From Arcicella rosea (lineage in GTDB: Bacteria; Bacteroidota; Bacteroidia; Cytophagales; Spirosomataceae): a stretch of DNA of 64,000 nt. Made by a program: the position numbers and the translations under genes. Below, in pieces: positions 17,395 to 25,536 of this stretch. How positions within the stretch are numbered: the stretch's first letter is position 1; every line of letters starts with the position of its first letter. Where the stretch lies: the NCBI RefSeq assembly GCF_040543805.1, contig NZ_JBEUMS010000014.1, positions 62,001 through 126,000 of the forward strand. Direction: 5' to 3'. Below the pieces are notes generated by a model that searched no databases, was not told the origin of the DNA, and saw only the letters and a program-made list of their open reading frames with translations.

Positions 17395-18096
17395 TTAGTC
17401 TAATCTTACGGCTAATCTCAAATTAACAATTGGCCAATACTGCCAATCTTTCATATTTTCTTGTACTTTAGCTTGTTGTTCACTCATGCTACTCAATCTT
17501 TTTTCACCCGTTAAAGTAACTACTGGCGATTGTGTATAATAAGTGCCTACTTCAAATCCAAAGCCAATTCTACTTTTAGGAATAGTTCGTCCAAATCCAA
17601 TTCCAGCGAATGGTGCAATTTTCTTTCCATAATCAACCGAAAACTTGACATTACCAATTTCATCAGGAGTAAAAGTAGTACTTCCAAAAGTGTAAGTTCC
17701 AGTAGGAGTTACAACCACCGATACTTTTCCTTTGTCGATATAAGATGCACCACCAAATAATTTAAAGCTACTTTTCTTGAAAGGGTGATATTCAAAAGAT
17801 AAACCAGCCATCGCCATATCCACATCGCCAGCCAAATTTACTTCTTCATCAGAGGTATTTGTGTTTGAATTTACATTGTACTTGAAATAGCTAAAGCCAA
17901 GACGAACGGCAACTTTTGGACTCAATTTATAAGCAATGTCAATCCCTGGCGTTGTGCCAAGATTCAAAGCGAAACCTAATTTGTGTGTTGTTTTTACTTT
18001 AGTTGGTTTAGCTAGTGTAGTGTCTTGACCAAAGCAGATACTACTTATTAAACACAAACAAAAAAGCAATAAACTGGAGGTAGTTTTTGTTTTCAT
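17395..18096 (-). CDS. Outer-membrane beta-barrel protein, copy B
   Basis: 233 residues; the signal peptide ends about SICFGQ. From HKLGFALNLGTTPG to the C-terminal RLAVRLD it differs from copy A at only about six residues, and the DNA over about 590 bases has roughly 30 differences by hand count, while the upstream leader, signal peptide and linker are unrelated in detail. This points to recent duplication or gene conversion of the mature barrel. First gene of the operon with lipoprotein 3. Confidence 0.82.
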   Translation of the reverse strand: MKTKTTSSLLLFCLCLISSICFGQDTTLAKPTKVKTTHKLGFALNLGTTPGIDIAYKLSPKVAVRLGFSYFKYNVNSNTNTSDEEVNLAGDVDMAMAGLSFEYHPFKKSSFKLFGGASYIDKGKVSVVVTPTGTYTFGSTTFTPDEIGNVKFSVDYGKKIAPFAGIGFGRTIPKSRIGFGFEVGTYYTQSPVVTLTGEKRLSSMSEQQAKVQENMKDWQYWPIVNLRLAVRLD

Positions 18097-18225
18097 TGGA
18101 GTTTTATTTAAATCGGTTATATTTTACTGGGGCAAAAATATTGATTAGCGCATAATATTACATTTAATATTGAAATTATTATAAAAAACATTGAAATTTT
18201 TGTATTCAAACTTGAAAAATAATCA

Positions 18226-20343
18226 TTAGACGTTCATCCAAGTATTTTTCTGTAAGGATGATAATGCGCAAATACTTGCTTGAGAAGTATTTATCATTTC
18301 ATCAAATGAAATGATTGCCTCTCCCCCATTTTTTAACCTTTCTAACCATAATTTAAACTGCTGAGAATGCCCCTTATCTTGTGTCTGCGAGAATCCAGAA
18401 TTTCTTAAACCGAAGTATTCAACTTTCCTGAAATTATCAAGAACAATCGTTCGTCCTTGAGAGTAAATTTCTATGCGTTCTTTTGAATAATTTTTATGAC
18501 CATTTGAAAAATAGTTGATTACGCCTGTAGAACCATTTTGATATTTCAATAAAATCGTAGCATTATCAGTGTTTAAACTGGGTGATTGTTCCATGGCATT
18601 CATCACTACACTTTCTACGAAACTACCTGTTAGAAAAGTTATTAAATCAATTAAATGACAAGCCTCTCCAATAATTCTTCCCCCGCCAATACTCATATCT
18701 TGCGTCCAATGTGTACTGGGAATAAAACCAGCGTTCATCGTAGCAATTACATTCATCGGTAAATGATTATTGCCTAATTGTTTTTTTACATCTTGTATAA
18801 AAGGTGAAAATCTTCGATTAAAACCAACAGTCAATGTTTTACCAGATTGCTGATAGACTTTGATAATTTCATCAATTTCTTCTTGAGTCAGTGCCAAAGG
18901 TTTTTCTACAAAAACATGTTTTCCTGCTTTCAAAGCCTCAATACAGAGCCGTGCATGAGTATTGTGTTGTGTCGTGATGATGACGGCTGATACTTCTGGG
19001 TCATTAAAAATGATTTCATTATTACTCGTAGCTTTCGTAATGCCAAATTGTTGGGCAACAAGACTTGCTGATAAACCATTGGATGAAGAAATGTACTTAA
19101 CTTTCGCCTTTAGTTTTTTTAAATTTGGCAATACAATACTTTTCGTAAAATTACCAGCACCAATAATGGCTAAAATATCATTACTTTTTTCAAAAGTATT
19201 ATTATGAAACTGAACGGTGTCTTGAAGTGAAAAACTCTTTCCTGAATACTCTAAAATTGACGCAATTGCATTGTTTTTCTCCATATTGGAGTAAATTTCT
19301 TGAAAATTTTCAAAAGCTACTTTTTGCGTAATCAAGGAATTTACTTGTAGTTTTTTCTTGGCAATGGCATTTAAAACGGCTTCAAAATTGCGTTTTGCCG
19401 TCCAACGCACAAAGCCAATCGGATAATCTTGTCCATTTTGCTCATAATTTGTCACATAGCGACCAGCTCCATACGAACAAGAAACTTGAAAAATCAATTC
19501 TTTTTCATAAAAATCCGCTCGCTGAATATCCAAACCGATTACACCCACCAATACAATTCTTCCCCGTTTTCGGCTCATTTGGGCAGCTTGGGCAATTACT
19601 TCATTAGATTTTGTAGAGGCTGTAATGATTACGGCATCTACGCCAATTTGTTTTGTTAAGGTTTTAGCAATCTGCAAACTATCATCTTTTTCCCTTACTT
19701 GAAAAGCTTTTATGCCTTTTGAAATGGCTAAATCGACTTTACTTTGTTCAAAGTCAAATGCAATTACTTCGCAACCATTGGCTAATAATAATTCCGCCGT
19801 TAGTTGCCCGATTAAACCTAAGCCAATTACTGCAACGGTTTCTCCAAAAGTTGGGTTGACTAAACGAATACTTTGCAAAGCAATCGCTCCTACGACTGTA
19901 AAAGTAGCTTCTTCATCAGAAACTTCGTCAGGAATTAAAGCGACCAAATTTTTAGGTACACAAACTACTTCTGCATGATTTCCATTAGAAACTACTCTAT
20001 CGCCAATTTTAAATTCGCTTACTTCAGCTCCAATGGCAATTACCTCGCCCACATTGCAATAGCCCAAAGGAATAGGTTCATTCAATTTTCGTCTGACAGC
20101 ATCAAAAGTGGGTCTAAAACCATCCGTTTTAATTTTTGCTAAAACCTGTTTTACTTTTTCGGGTTGTTGTTGGGCTTTTGAAAGAAGATTTGATTTCCCG
20201 AATTGAACTAACATTTTCTCTGTTCCCAGCGAGACTAAAGAACGATGAGTTTTGATGAGTACACAACCTTTGCGGACTTGCGGAACTGGAGTTTCAACCA
20301 AAGTAGTTTCACCAGTTTGTAGATGCTGGATGATTTGTTTCAT
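18226..20343 (-). CDS. Bi-domain oxidoreductase (alcohol-dehydrogenase-like + Gfo/Idh/MocA)
   Basis: 705-residue fusion. Residues 1 to about 365 form a medium-chain dehydrogenase fold (PLGYCNVGEVIAIG, IGDRVVSNGNHAE, nucleotide-binding AVIGLGLIGQL). Residues about 385-705 form a Gfo/Idh/MocA dehydrogenase (LAIIGAGNFTKSIVLPNL, HVFVEKPLALTQEEI, GGGRIIGEACHLIDL). This architecture is seen in surface-polysaccharide clusters, where it is thought to act on a nucleotide-linked or lipid-linked sugar; the exact reaction is unknown. A terminator separates it from wecB upstream, so it may have its own promoter. Confidence 0.85.
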   Translation of the reverse strand: MKQIIQHLQTGETTLVETPVPQVRKGCVLIKTHRSLVSLGTEKMLVQFGKSNLLSKAQQQPEKVKQVLAKIKTDGFRPTFDAVRRKLNEPIPLGYCNVGEVIAIGAEVSEFKIGDRVVSNGNHAEVVCVPKNLVALIPDEVSDEEATFTVVGAIALQSIRLVNPTFGETVAVIGLGLIGQLTAELLLANGCEVIAFDFEQSKVDLAISKGIKAFQVREKDDSLQIAKTLTKQIGVDAVIITASTKSNEVIAQAAQMSRKRGRIVLVGVIGLDIQRADFYEKELIFQVSCSYGAGRYVTNYEQNGQDYPIGFVRWTAKRNFEAVLNAIAKKKLQVNSLITQKVAFENFQEIYSNMEKNNAIASILEYSGKSFSLQDTVQFHNNTFEKSNDILAIIGAGNFTKSIVLPNLKKLKAKVKYISSSNGLSASLVAQQFGITKATSNNEIIFNDPEVSAVIITTQHNTHARLCIEALKAGKHVFVEKPLALTQEEIDEIIKVYQQSGKTLTVGFNRRFSPFIQDVKKQLGNNHLPMNVIATMNAGFIPSTHWTQDMSIGGGRIIGEACHLIDLITFLTGSFVESVVMNAMEQSPSLNTDNATILLKYQNGSTGVINYFSNGHKNYSKERIEIYSQGRTIVLDNFRKVEYFGLRNSGFSQTQDKGHSQQFKLWLERLKNGGEAIISFDEMINTSQASICALSSLQKNTWMNV

Positions 20344-20404
20344 GTAAAAGGATTTTGAATAAAATTTGAACTATTAGCTTGATAATCATTGAGATAAATA
20401 TAAT

Positions 20405-20449
20405 AAAAAAGAGTAAACGAGATTTAAAAATCATCATTTACTCTTTTTA
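20405..20449 (-). terminator. Terminator after wecB
   Basis: AAAAAAGAGTAAA and TTTACTCTTTTTAT pair across a loop of about 19 bases. It lies between wecB (ending at 20485) and the oxidoreductase start at 20343. Confidence 0.7.
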
Positions 20450-20484
20450 TTAACTTTTAATAGCCGAAATCCAACATCCCACTC

Positions 20485-21588
20485 CTATTTATTCAATTTT
20501 TCAATCAAAATATCCGCAATTCGTTCAGAAGTATGTCCGTCCCAAAGTGGTGGAATTAGCCCTTTTTTTGTTTTTCCTGCTAAAATTTCTAATAATTTTT
20601 CATGAACTGTCACAGGATTTAAGTCAGCCAATAACTGATTTGTTCCAATTTCAACCGTAATTGGTCTTTCCGTAGAATCTCTGAAAGTCAAGCAAGGAAT
20701 TTGCAAGAAAGTAGTTTCTTCTTGAATTCCTCCCGAATCAGTGATGATAATCGACGCATTTTGCATCAATTGCAAAAATTCTAAATAGCCTTGTGGTTCA
20801 GTCAAAATCAAACCTTCAATCGCTTCTAATTTTTCAGATAAACCAAACTTCTTAAAATTATTCGCAGTGCGTGGGTGAATAGGCAACACCACTTTTTTAT
20901 AGCGAGTAGTGTCGGCAATGATGTTCAAAATCGCTTCCAAACCCTCTGGCGTATCCACATTGGCAGGTCGGTGCATCGTCACGACGGCGTACTCATCTTT
21001 TTGCAAGTTTAAATCTTCTAAAACGCTGGTTTCACGAGCTTTTTCTAAATAATGCACCAAAGAATCAATCATCACATTGCCCACAAAAAATACTTTTTCG
21101 TCTGGCACTCCTTCATGTTTCAGATTATCCACGCCCGATTGTTCGGTAATAAATAAATACTCCGCAACGCTGTCCGTCAAAATTCTGTTTAATTCTTCGG
21201 GCATAGCACGGTCGCCACTTCGTAAGCCTGCTTCTACGTGAGCCACAGGAATATGCGATTTTATCGCCACCAAAGTACAAGCCAAAGTAGCGTTTACGTC
21301 GCCAACGACCAATACTAAATCAGGTTTTTCTTCCAACAAAACTTTCTCAAATTCAATCATCGTCTTCGCCGTAACTTCCGTATGCGAACCACCGCCAACC
21401 CCTAAAAAGTAATGTGGTTTGGGCATTTGCAATTGCTCAAAAAAGACATCGCTCATTTTTGCATCAAAATGCTGACCAGTATGTACAATTTTTGATTCAA
21501 TTTCTGGACGTTGTTCAAAAGCACGGTGCAAAGGTGCTACTTTCATAAAATTCGGTCTTGCCCCGACGATGTTCAAGATTTTTATCAT
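20485..21588 (-). CDS. wecB: UDP-N-acetylglucosamine 2-epimerase (non-hydrolysing)
   Basis: Interconverts UDP-GlcNAc and UDP-ManNAc for surface glycans. 367 residues with the family start KILNIVGARPNFMKVAPLHR, HTGQHFD, VVGDVNATLAC, HVEAGLRSGDRAMPEELNR, VTMHRPANVD, PIHPRT, and TDSGGIQEE near the nucleotide site. No wecC-type UDP-ManNAc dehydrogenase is in the window, so ManNAc may be used directly or handed to the neighbouring oxidoreductase (inference). Last gene before the terminator of the polysaccharide cluster. Confidence 0.94.
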   Translation of the reverse strand: MIKILNIVGARPNFMKVAPLHRAFEQRPEIESKIVHTGQHFDAKMSDVFFEQLQMPKPHYFLGVGGGSHTEVTAKTMIEFEKVLLEEKPDLVLVVGDVNATLACTLVAIKSHIPVAHVEAGLRSGDRAMPEELNRILTDSVAEYLFITEQSGVDNLKHEGVPDEKVFFVGNVMIDSLVHYLEKARETSVLEDLNLQKDEYAVVTMHRPANVDTPEGLEAILNIIADTTRYKKVVLPIHPRTANNFKKFGLSEKLEAIEGLILTEPQGYLEFLQLMQNASIIITDSGGIQEETTFLQIPCLTFRDSTERPITVEIGTNQLLADLNPVTVHEKLLEILAGKTKKGLIPPLWDGHTSERIADILIEKLNK

Positions 21589-21696
21589 AATGATATTTGT
21601 GGAAGCGTTGAGCTTTGTTTTTGTTTAAATGTCAAAAATTTAAAGGGAAAAATTGAAATTATCTTAAAAAAGATAGCCAATTTTAATAGTAGAAAT

Positions 21697-21745
21697 TTTC
21701 AAATCATCAAATCATCAAATCATCAAATTTCCAAATTTTCAAATC
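21697..21745. repeat. Short AAATCATC tandem repeat in a TTCAAAT-rich gap
   Basis: Three AAATCATC units in a row, followed by AAATTTCCAAATTTTCAAATCC, in the 208-base gap upstream of wecB. It resembles the TTTCAAATT-rich elements in the ribosomal-protein operon gaps. Confidence 0.6.
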
Positions 21746-21796
21746 CAATACAAAGTTCAATCATTTTTCAGAACAGGCAAGGCAAATTTCAATTTT

Positions 21797-22915
21797 CTAT
21801 ACTTTTGCCATTTTTTGAAGAAAAGTAAAAGTTTCATCCGCACAGCGTTGCCAAGAATATTGCTGAGCATTGGCAAAGGCTTTTTCTGCTTTTTCAAAAC
21901 ATTTTTCGGGAGAAGTAAGCATCATTTTCAAGCTTTCATAAATAGAATTAACATCTAAAGGCTCAAAGTAAAAAGCAGCATCGCCCAAAATTTCGGGCAT
22001 TGGCCCATAATCAGAAGAAGCAATCGGCAAACCTGCTCGCATAGCTTCAACAAGAATATTCGGCATATTTTCACAAGTAGAAGCAAATACGAAAATGTCT
22101 GCTTGTTGGTAATAAGTGGCTATTGCTTCAAAATTGACTGCTCCATGAACCTTGACAAAATCTTTTGATGCTGGAAATTTTGCTAAAGAATGTTGCAATT
22201 TTTGCCAAGCAGGCCGATAAAAATCACCAATCAAGTCAAGATTCACTAAAAAACCATCTTCTCTAAGTTTTGCCACAGCTTCCACCACATTCCATTGATG
22301 TTTGTAAAGTGAAATCGTAGAAATGTACAAAAGTCGAATAGTAGCTTTTGGGTTGAACATTTTTGGTTTTTGCGAAAATCTATCCGCAACGCCATGATAA
22401 ATGACTGGAAAATCTGAAAAGTCTTTTATTAAACGTTGACCAATATAATGTTTTGCATACTCCGAAATAAAAATAATTCCCTTCGCCTGCTGAAATGACC
22501 AATTTTGTAAAGCTGATAAAAACAAGTAACGAAACCAATTGAAGCGAAAACGAAAGCGGTTACGTTCTTTTTTCTCGAAAACCAACATATTTTGTGACAT
22601 CGAAACGTAAGCCATTTTTGTACTAAAAAAACTTCCGCCAGGTGAAAAAAGTAAATCACAATGCTTTCGAGCGATATTCGAGAAAAAGAACATTCTTTGA
22701 AAAAAAGCTTCAAATGGCTGTTGTGTTTGTGGAAAAATAGCCGTTTTCAACCAGTCAGAATTAGGAAGTAAAGCTAAGGTTTCGGCATTTCCCCAAACAA
22801 TTACTTGCTCGAAACCATAACGCTGAGGTTGGGCAACTTTGAGTAATTCGCAAATGTGCGTAAGTCCACCGCCTTTTTTGATATTCGTTAAGTCTATGCC
22901 TAAAATCATAGCCAA
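21797..22915 (-). CDS. Glycosyltransferase, GT4 (GT-B fold)
   Basis: 372-residue retaining-type sugar transferase. N-terminal DLTNIKKGGGLTHICEL fits the donor/acceptor glycine-rich loop. The C-terminal domain shows LYISTISLYKHQWNVVEAV and the EX7E motif in CENMPNILVEAM followed by PIASSDYGPMPEILGDAA. It probably adds one sugar to the surface polysaccharide repeat on a lipid carrier at the cytoplasmic membrane. The start overlaps the end of the next GT4 gene by 10 bp, indicating translational coupling. Confidence 0.87.
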   Translation of the reverse strand: MAMILGIDLTNIKKGGGLTHICELLKVAQPQRYGFEQVIVWGNAETLALLPNSDWLKTAIFPQTQQPFEAFFQRMFFFSNIARKHCDLLFSPGGSFFSTKMAYVSMSQNMLVFEKKERNRFRFRFNWFRYLFLSALQNWSFQQAKGIIFISEYAKHYIGQRLIKDFSDFPVIYHGVADRFSQKPKMFNPKATIRLLYISTISLYKHQWNVVEAVAKLREDGFLVNLDLIGDFYRPAWQKLQHSLAKFPASKDFVKVHGAVNFEAIATYYQQADIFVFASTCENMPNILVEAMRAGLPIASSDYGPMPEILGDAAFYFEPLDVNSIYESLKMMLTSPEKCFEKAEKAFANAQQYSWQRCADETFTFLQKMAKV

Positions 22916-24030
22916 GTAGGTTTAGGTTTTTGTAGCTGAGGATTTAAACAAAAGTCAATACATTGACCAAAATAGCTTGAAATTGATTTTGAGTTAATTT
23001 TTTCGGCTGTTTCGCTTAGTTTTTCAACTATTTCAGTTCTTGAATTTTCAGATAAATTCATAAAATGCTGCAATTGACTAAGCAAAGAATGAAGATTTCC
23101 AGCTTGAAAAGTAAAGCCATTTTGATTGTTTTTTATCAAGGAAGTAGCACCACAAGCATCCGAAACCAAAACAGGCGTTTGGCATAAAATAGCTTCATTA
23201 ACAACCATTCCCCAACCATCGAAATCAGAAGGAAGAATTAATAAATCTGCTTGTTGAATAAATTTTGGTACTTCATTGGCTGGAATTGTTCCGAGTAATT
23301 TTACATAATTTTCAAGTTGATAATGTGCTATTTTTTCAAGAATTGTGGTTTCAAGTTTCCCAGAACCAATAATGGTTAAAGAAAAATTATTAAAATGTTG
23401 TTTCAAAGCAAAAATTGCATCAATCAGCAAAGCGATTCCTTTGCGTTCAATCAGTTGCCCGACGAAAATAAATTCAATTGTATTCTTGTGGATTTTTTGC
23501 TTTTTGCCAAGACTTAAATTTCTAAAATAACCAAAAGGCAAAATCCGATTTTCATCAACGCCCAAATTTTTAAAGAAATCTTCACCACTTTTTCCAACAG
23601 CTAAACAGCCTTTGGCATCTTGAAGGAGTTTGCGAGCGATAAAGTTGAAGCCATTTTGTAGAAAAAATCGTTTTAAAATACTTCGCTTTTTATTCGGAAT
23701 CTGAGCTTCGGAGTAAATCAAGTACTTTTCTTTAAGCAATTTTAACAAAATCAAAGCCATAAAAAAGTATTTTTCAGCCCAAATTCCACCGAAAATATGC
23801 AAAGCATTTTTATGTTGATAAATGAATTGAAAGATTTGGAAAATACTTTTTTCCGAAAGATAACAGTAAGAAAAATTCATCGAATTTTCACTAAAATCCC
23901 AACCTTGCTGTACTCGTTCAGTATTTAATTTATGAGCAAAAACTACGAATAATTCAAAATTAGAGGATATTTCATTCAAAAAATCATTTTGATGAAAACT
24001 CGGAATGTTCATCCAAAAGATAATTTTCAT
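22906..24030 (-). CDS. Glycosyltransferase, GT4
   Basis: 374 residues. The nucleotide-sugar domain is clear: FVGQLIERKGIALLIDAI, LTIIGSGKLET, LLGTIPANEVPKFIQQADLLILPS, then GWGMVVNEAILCQTPVLVSDACGA (acidic residue-X7-Glu variant of EX7E). The N-terminal half is less conserved (MKIIFWMNIPSFHQNDFL). Sugar specificity cannot be read from the sequence. Overlaps the following GT4 gene; separated from the wzy-like gene upstream by a repeat-containing gap of about 200 bases. Confidence 0.87.
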   Translation of the reverse strand: MKIIFWMNIPSFHQNDFLNEISSNFELFVVFAHKLNTERVQQGWDFSENSMNFSYCYLSEKSIFQIFQFIYQHKNALHIFGGIWAEKYFFMALILLKLLKEKYLIYSEAQIPNKKRSILKRFFLQNGFNFIARKLLQDAKGCLAVGKSGEDFFKNLGVDENRILPFGYFRNLSLGKKQKIHKNTIEFIFVGQLIERKGIALLIDAIFALKQHFNNFSLTIIGSGKLETTILEKIAHYQLENYVKLLGTIPANEVPKFIQQADLLILPSDFDGWGMVVNEAILCQTPVLVSDACGATSLIKNNQNGFTFQAGNLHSLLSQLQHFMNLSENSRTEIVEKLSETAEKINSKSISSYFGQCIDFCLNPQLQKPKPTWL

Positions 24031-24085
24031 TTTTTATATTTATTTGGGTGTAATAAGAATTTTAAAAGTGTGCGATAGCATTTTT

Positions 24086-24170
24086 GAAATTCCGCTGTTT
24101 GAGCGAAGCGAGTTTCGGAATTTCTTGATTTTCTTTTGTTACTTTTCTTGTATCAAGACAAGAAAAGTAA
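24086..24170. repeat. Two-hairpin element, copy 1
   Basis: Hairpin 1: GAAATTCCG, loop CTGTTTGAGCGAAGCGAGTTT, CGGAATTTC (24086-24124). Hairpin 2: TTACTTTTCTTGT, loop ATCAAG, ACAAGAAAAGTAA (24139-24170). The same layout occurs at 57393-57492 with compensated stem changes. It lies between the wzy-like gene and a GT4 gene, both on the minus strand. Confidence 0.8.
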
Positions 24171-24234
24171 GAACTAACCATAGAGAAAATTTAAATTGTG
24201 AGCCTAAATTTATGATTAGTCAAACTATGAATTT

Positions 24235-25536
24235 TCAAATAGATTGAAATACTTTACCTTTCAAAACACTAAAAATCCAAATCAAAAAACAAGGAATATT
24301 ATAAATCACGATAAAAGTAAAGACTGAAACCAAACCATCTCGATAAACCTGTACCAAAACTGAAATCAATAAAAAATACAAAAAAACAAAAGCCGAATCG
24401 GGCGGACTTCGAAGTACTTTGAAATAACAACGAGCCGTAAACCGAGCAAAAAGAAAAGGAATCAGCACAATTCCGAAGTAACCAAAATTGGCATAAGCTT
24501 CGCCATAAATTGAACAAACCGCACCCAGTTTACTAATGTCACGCTCTGGTACAGAAATATCCAGCGTCCACTGCATCAAAGAAGGTTTTTCAGTCCAGAA
24601 ATTTCGTGGAATCGGCGAAACTAAAATTGGAAAAAATGTTTTGCCATAATAATACGAACCCGCTTCATCCACAAGCGTCATCGACACCGCATACATATCC
24701 AAAAAAGCCAAATCTGCATTGCTTCCATCGCCACTTACTTCTTGATATTCCGTAAAAAAATCTGAAAAATCTTCCATCGTCGCTCCCTCTTGCACCAATT
24801 TCCCGATGTACTTCAAAGGTAAAAAAAGTAAAAAACAAAAAATCCCGATAAGCCAATAGCGTTTGGGCATCCACTTTTGTTGATTGCGATACAAATACAA
24901 CGAACCTAAAAAAATCAGTGGCACAATTACTCTGTAACGATGATAGCCTTGCAAAGCCAAAATCAGGAGAAAAATCAAGACAATAGCCAAGTAGGTTTTC
25001 TTGAAACCATTTTTAAAAATCAAAGCCATCATACTCAGCACCACAAAATTTTGGGTATTCGACAAATAAGAAGAGCGTTCCCAATCCCCAAAATCGTGTT
25101 CAGATTTACCAAGCATCGGAATATATTGCTGAGAAAAAATCCCCCAAATACCCAAAGGAATCGTAACGAAAAGGATAATGTTCAGTACTTGTTCATCAAT
25201 TAAAATACTTTGTTCGGTCTGGATAAAATCGTCTTTATTTTTCTGAGCTTCCACAAGCCAAGCAAGCGTCATAGCCAGAAAACCCATATCTGCCCAGAAA
25301 GCAGCACGACTAATTTCATGGTTTTCTGTACCCAGAAAATAAGAGCTATTGCTCAAGAAAAGTGCCGCTCCGCTATTAATCGCAAACAATCGAACAGTAA
25401 AAATCAGAAAATGAAAAACCAAATAAATCGTAGCAGGATGATAAGCCGACAACTTGCCATAACGCCACAAAAGCGAAATACATAGCAAGAAAACCGATAG
25501 GTCTATGAGCAAAGAAATCAGCAAATTATCCCACAT
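24235..25536 (-). CDS. O-antigen polymerase-like membrane protein
   Basis: 433 residues with about ten predicted membrane helices (LISLLIDLSVFLLCISLLW, IYLVFHFLIFTVRLFAI, YLAIVLIFLLILALQGY and others) and a large hydrophilic loop holding YYYGKTFFPILVSPIPRNFW. This layout and its place between glycosyltransferases and a flippase fit a Wzy-type polymerase that joins repeat units in the periplasm. Wzy proteins are poorly conserved, so the call rests on topology and context. It overlaps the flippase gene by 11 bp. Confidence 0.7.
   Translation of the reverse strand: MWDNLLISLLIDLSVFLLCISLLWRYGKLSAYHPATIYLVFHFLIFTVRLFAINSGAALFLSNSSYFLGTENHEISRAAFWADMGFLAMTLAWLVEAQKNKDDFIQTEQSILIDEQVLNIILFVTIPLGIWGIFSQQYIPMLGKSEHDFGDWERSSYLSNTQNFVVLSMMALIFKNGFKKTYLAIVLIFLLILALQGYHRYRVIVPLIFLGSLYLYRNQQKWMPKRYWLIGIFCFLLFLPLKYIGKLVQEGATMEDFSDFFTEYQEVSGDGSNADLAFLDMYAVSMTLVDEAGSYYYGKTFFPILVSPIPRNFWTEKPSLMQWTLDISVPERDISKLGAVCSIYGEAYANFGYFGIVLIPFLFARFTARCYFKVLRSPPDSAFVFLYFLLISVLVQVYRDGLVSVFTFIVIYNIPCFLIWIFSVLKGKVFQSI

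Noticed and set aside
8082..18096. Polysaccharide utilisation locus (SusCD type)
   Set aside because: No TonB-dependent receptor, SusD-like lipoprotein or glycoside hydrolase is present; the barrels are far too small for SusC.
21697..21745. CRISPR-like array from repeated AAATCATC
   Set aside because: The units are contiguous 8-mers without spacers and no cas genes are present.
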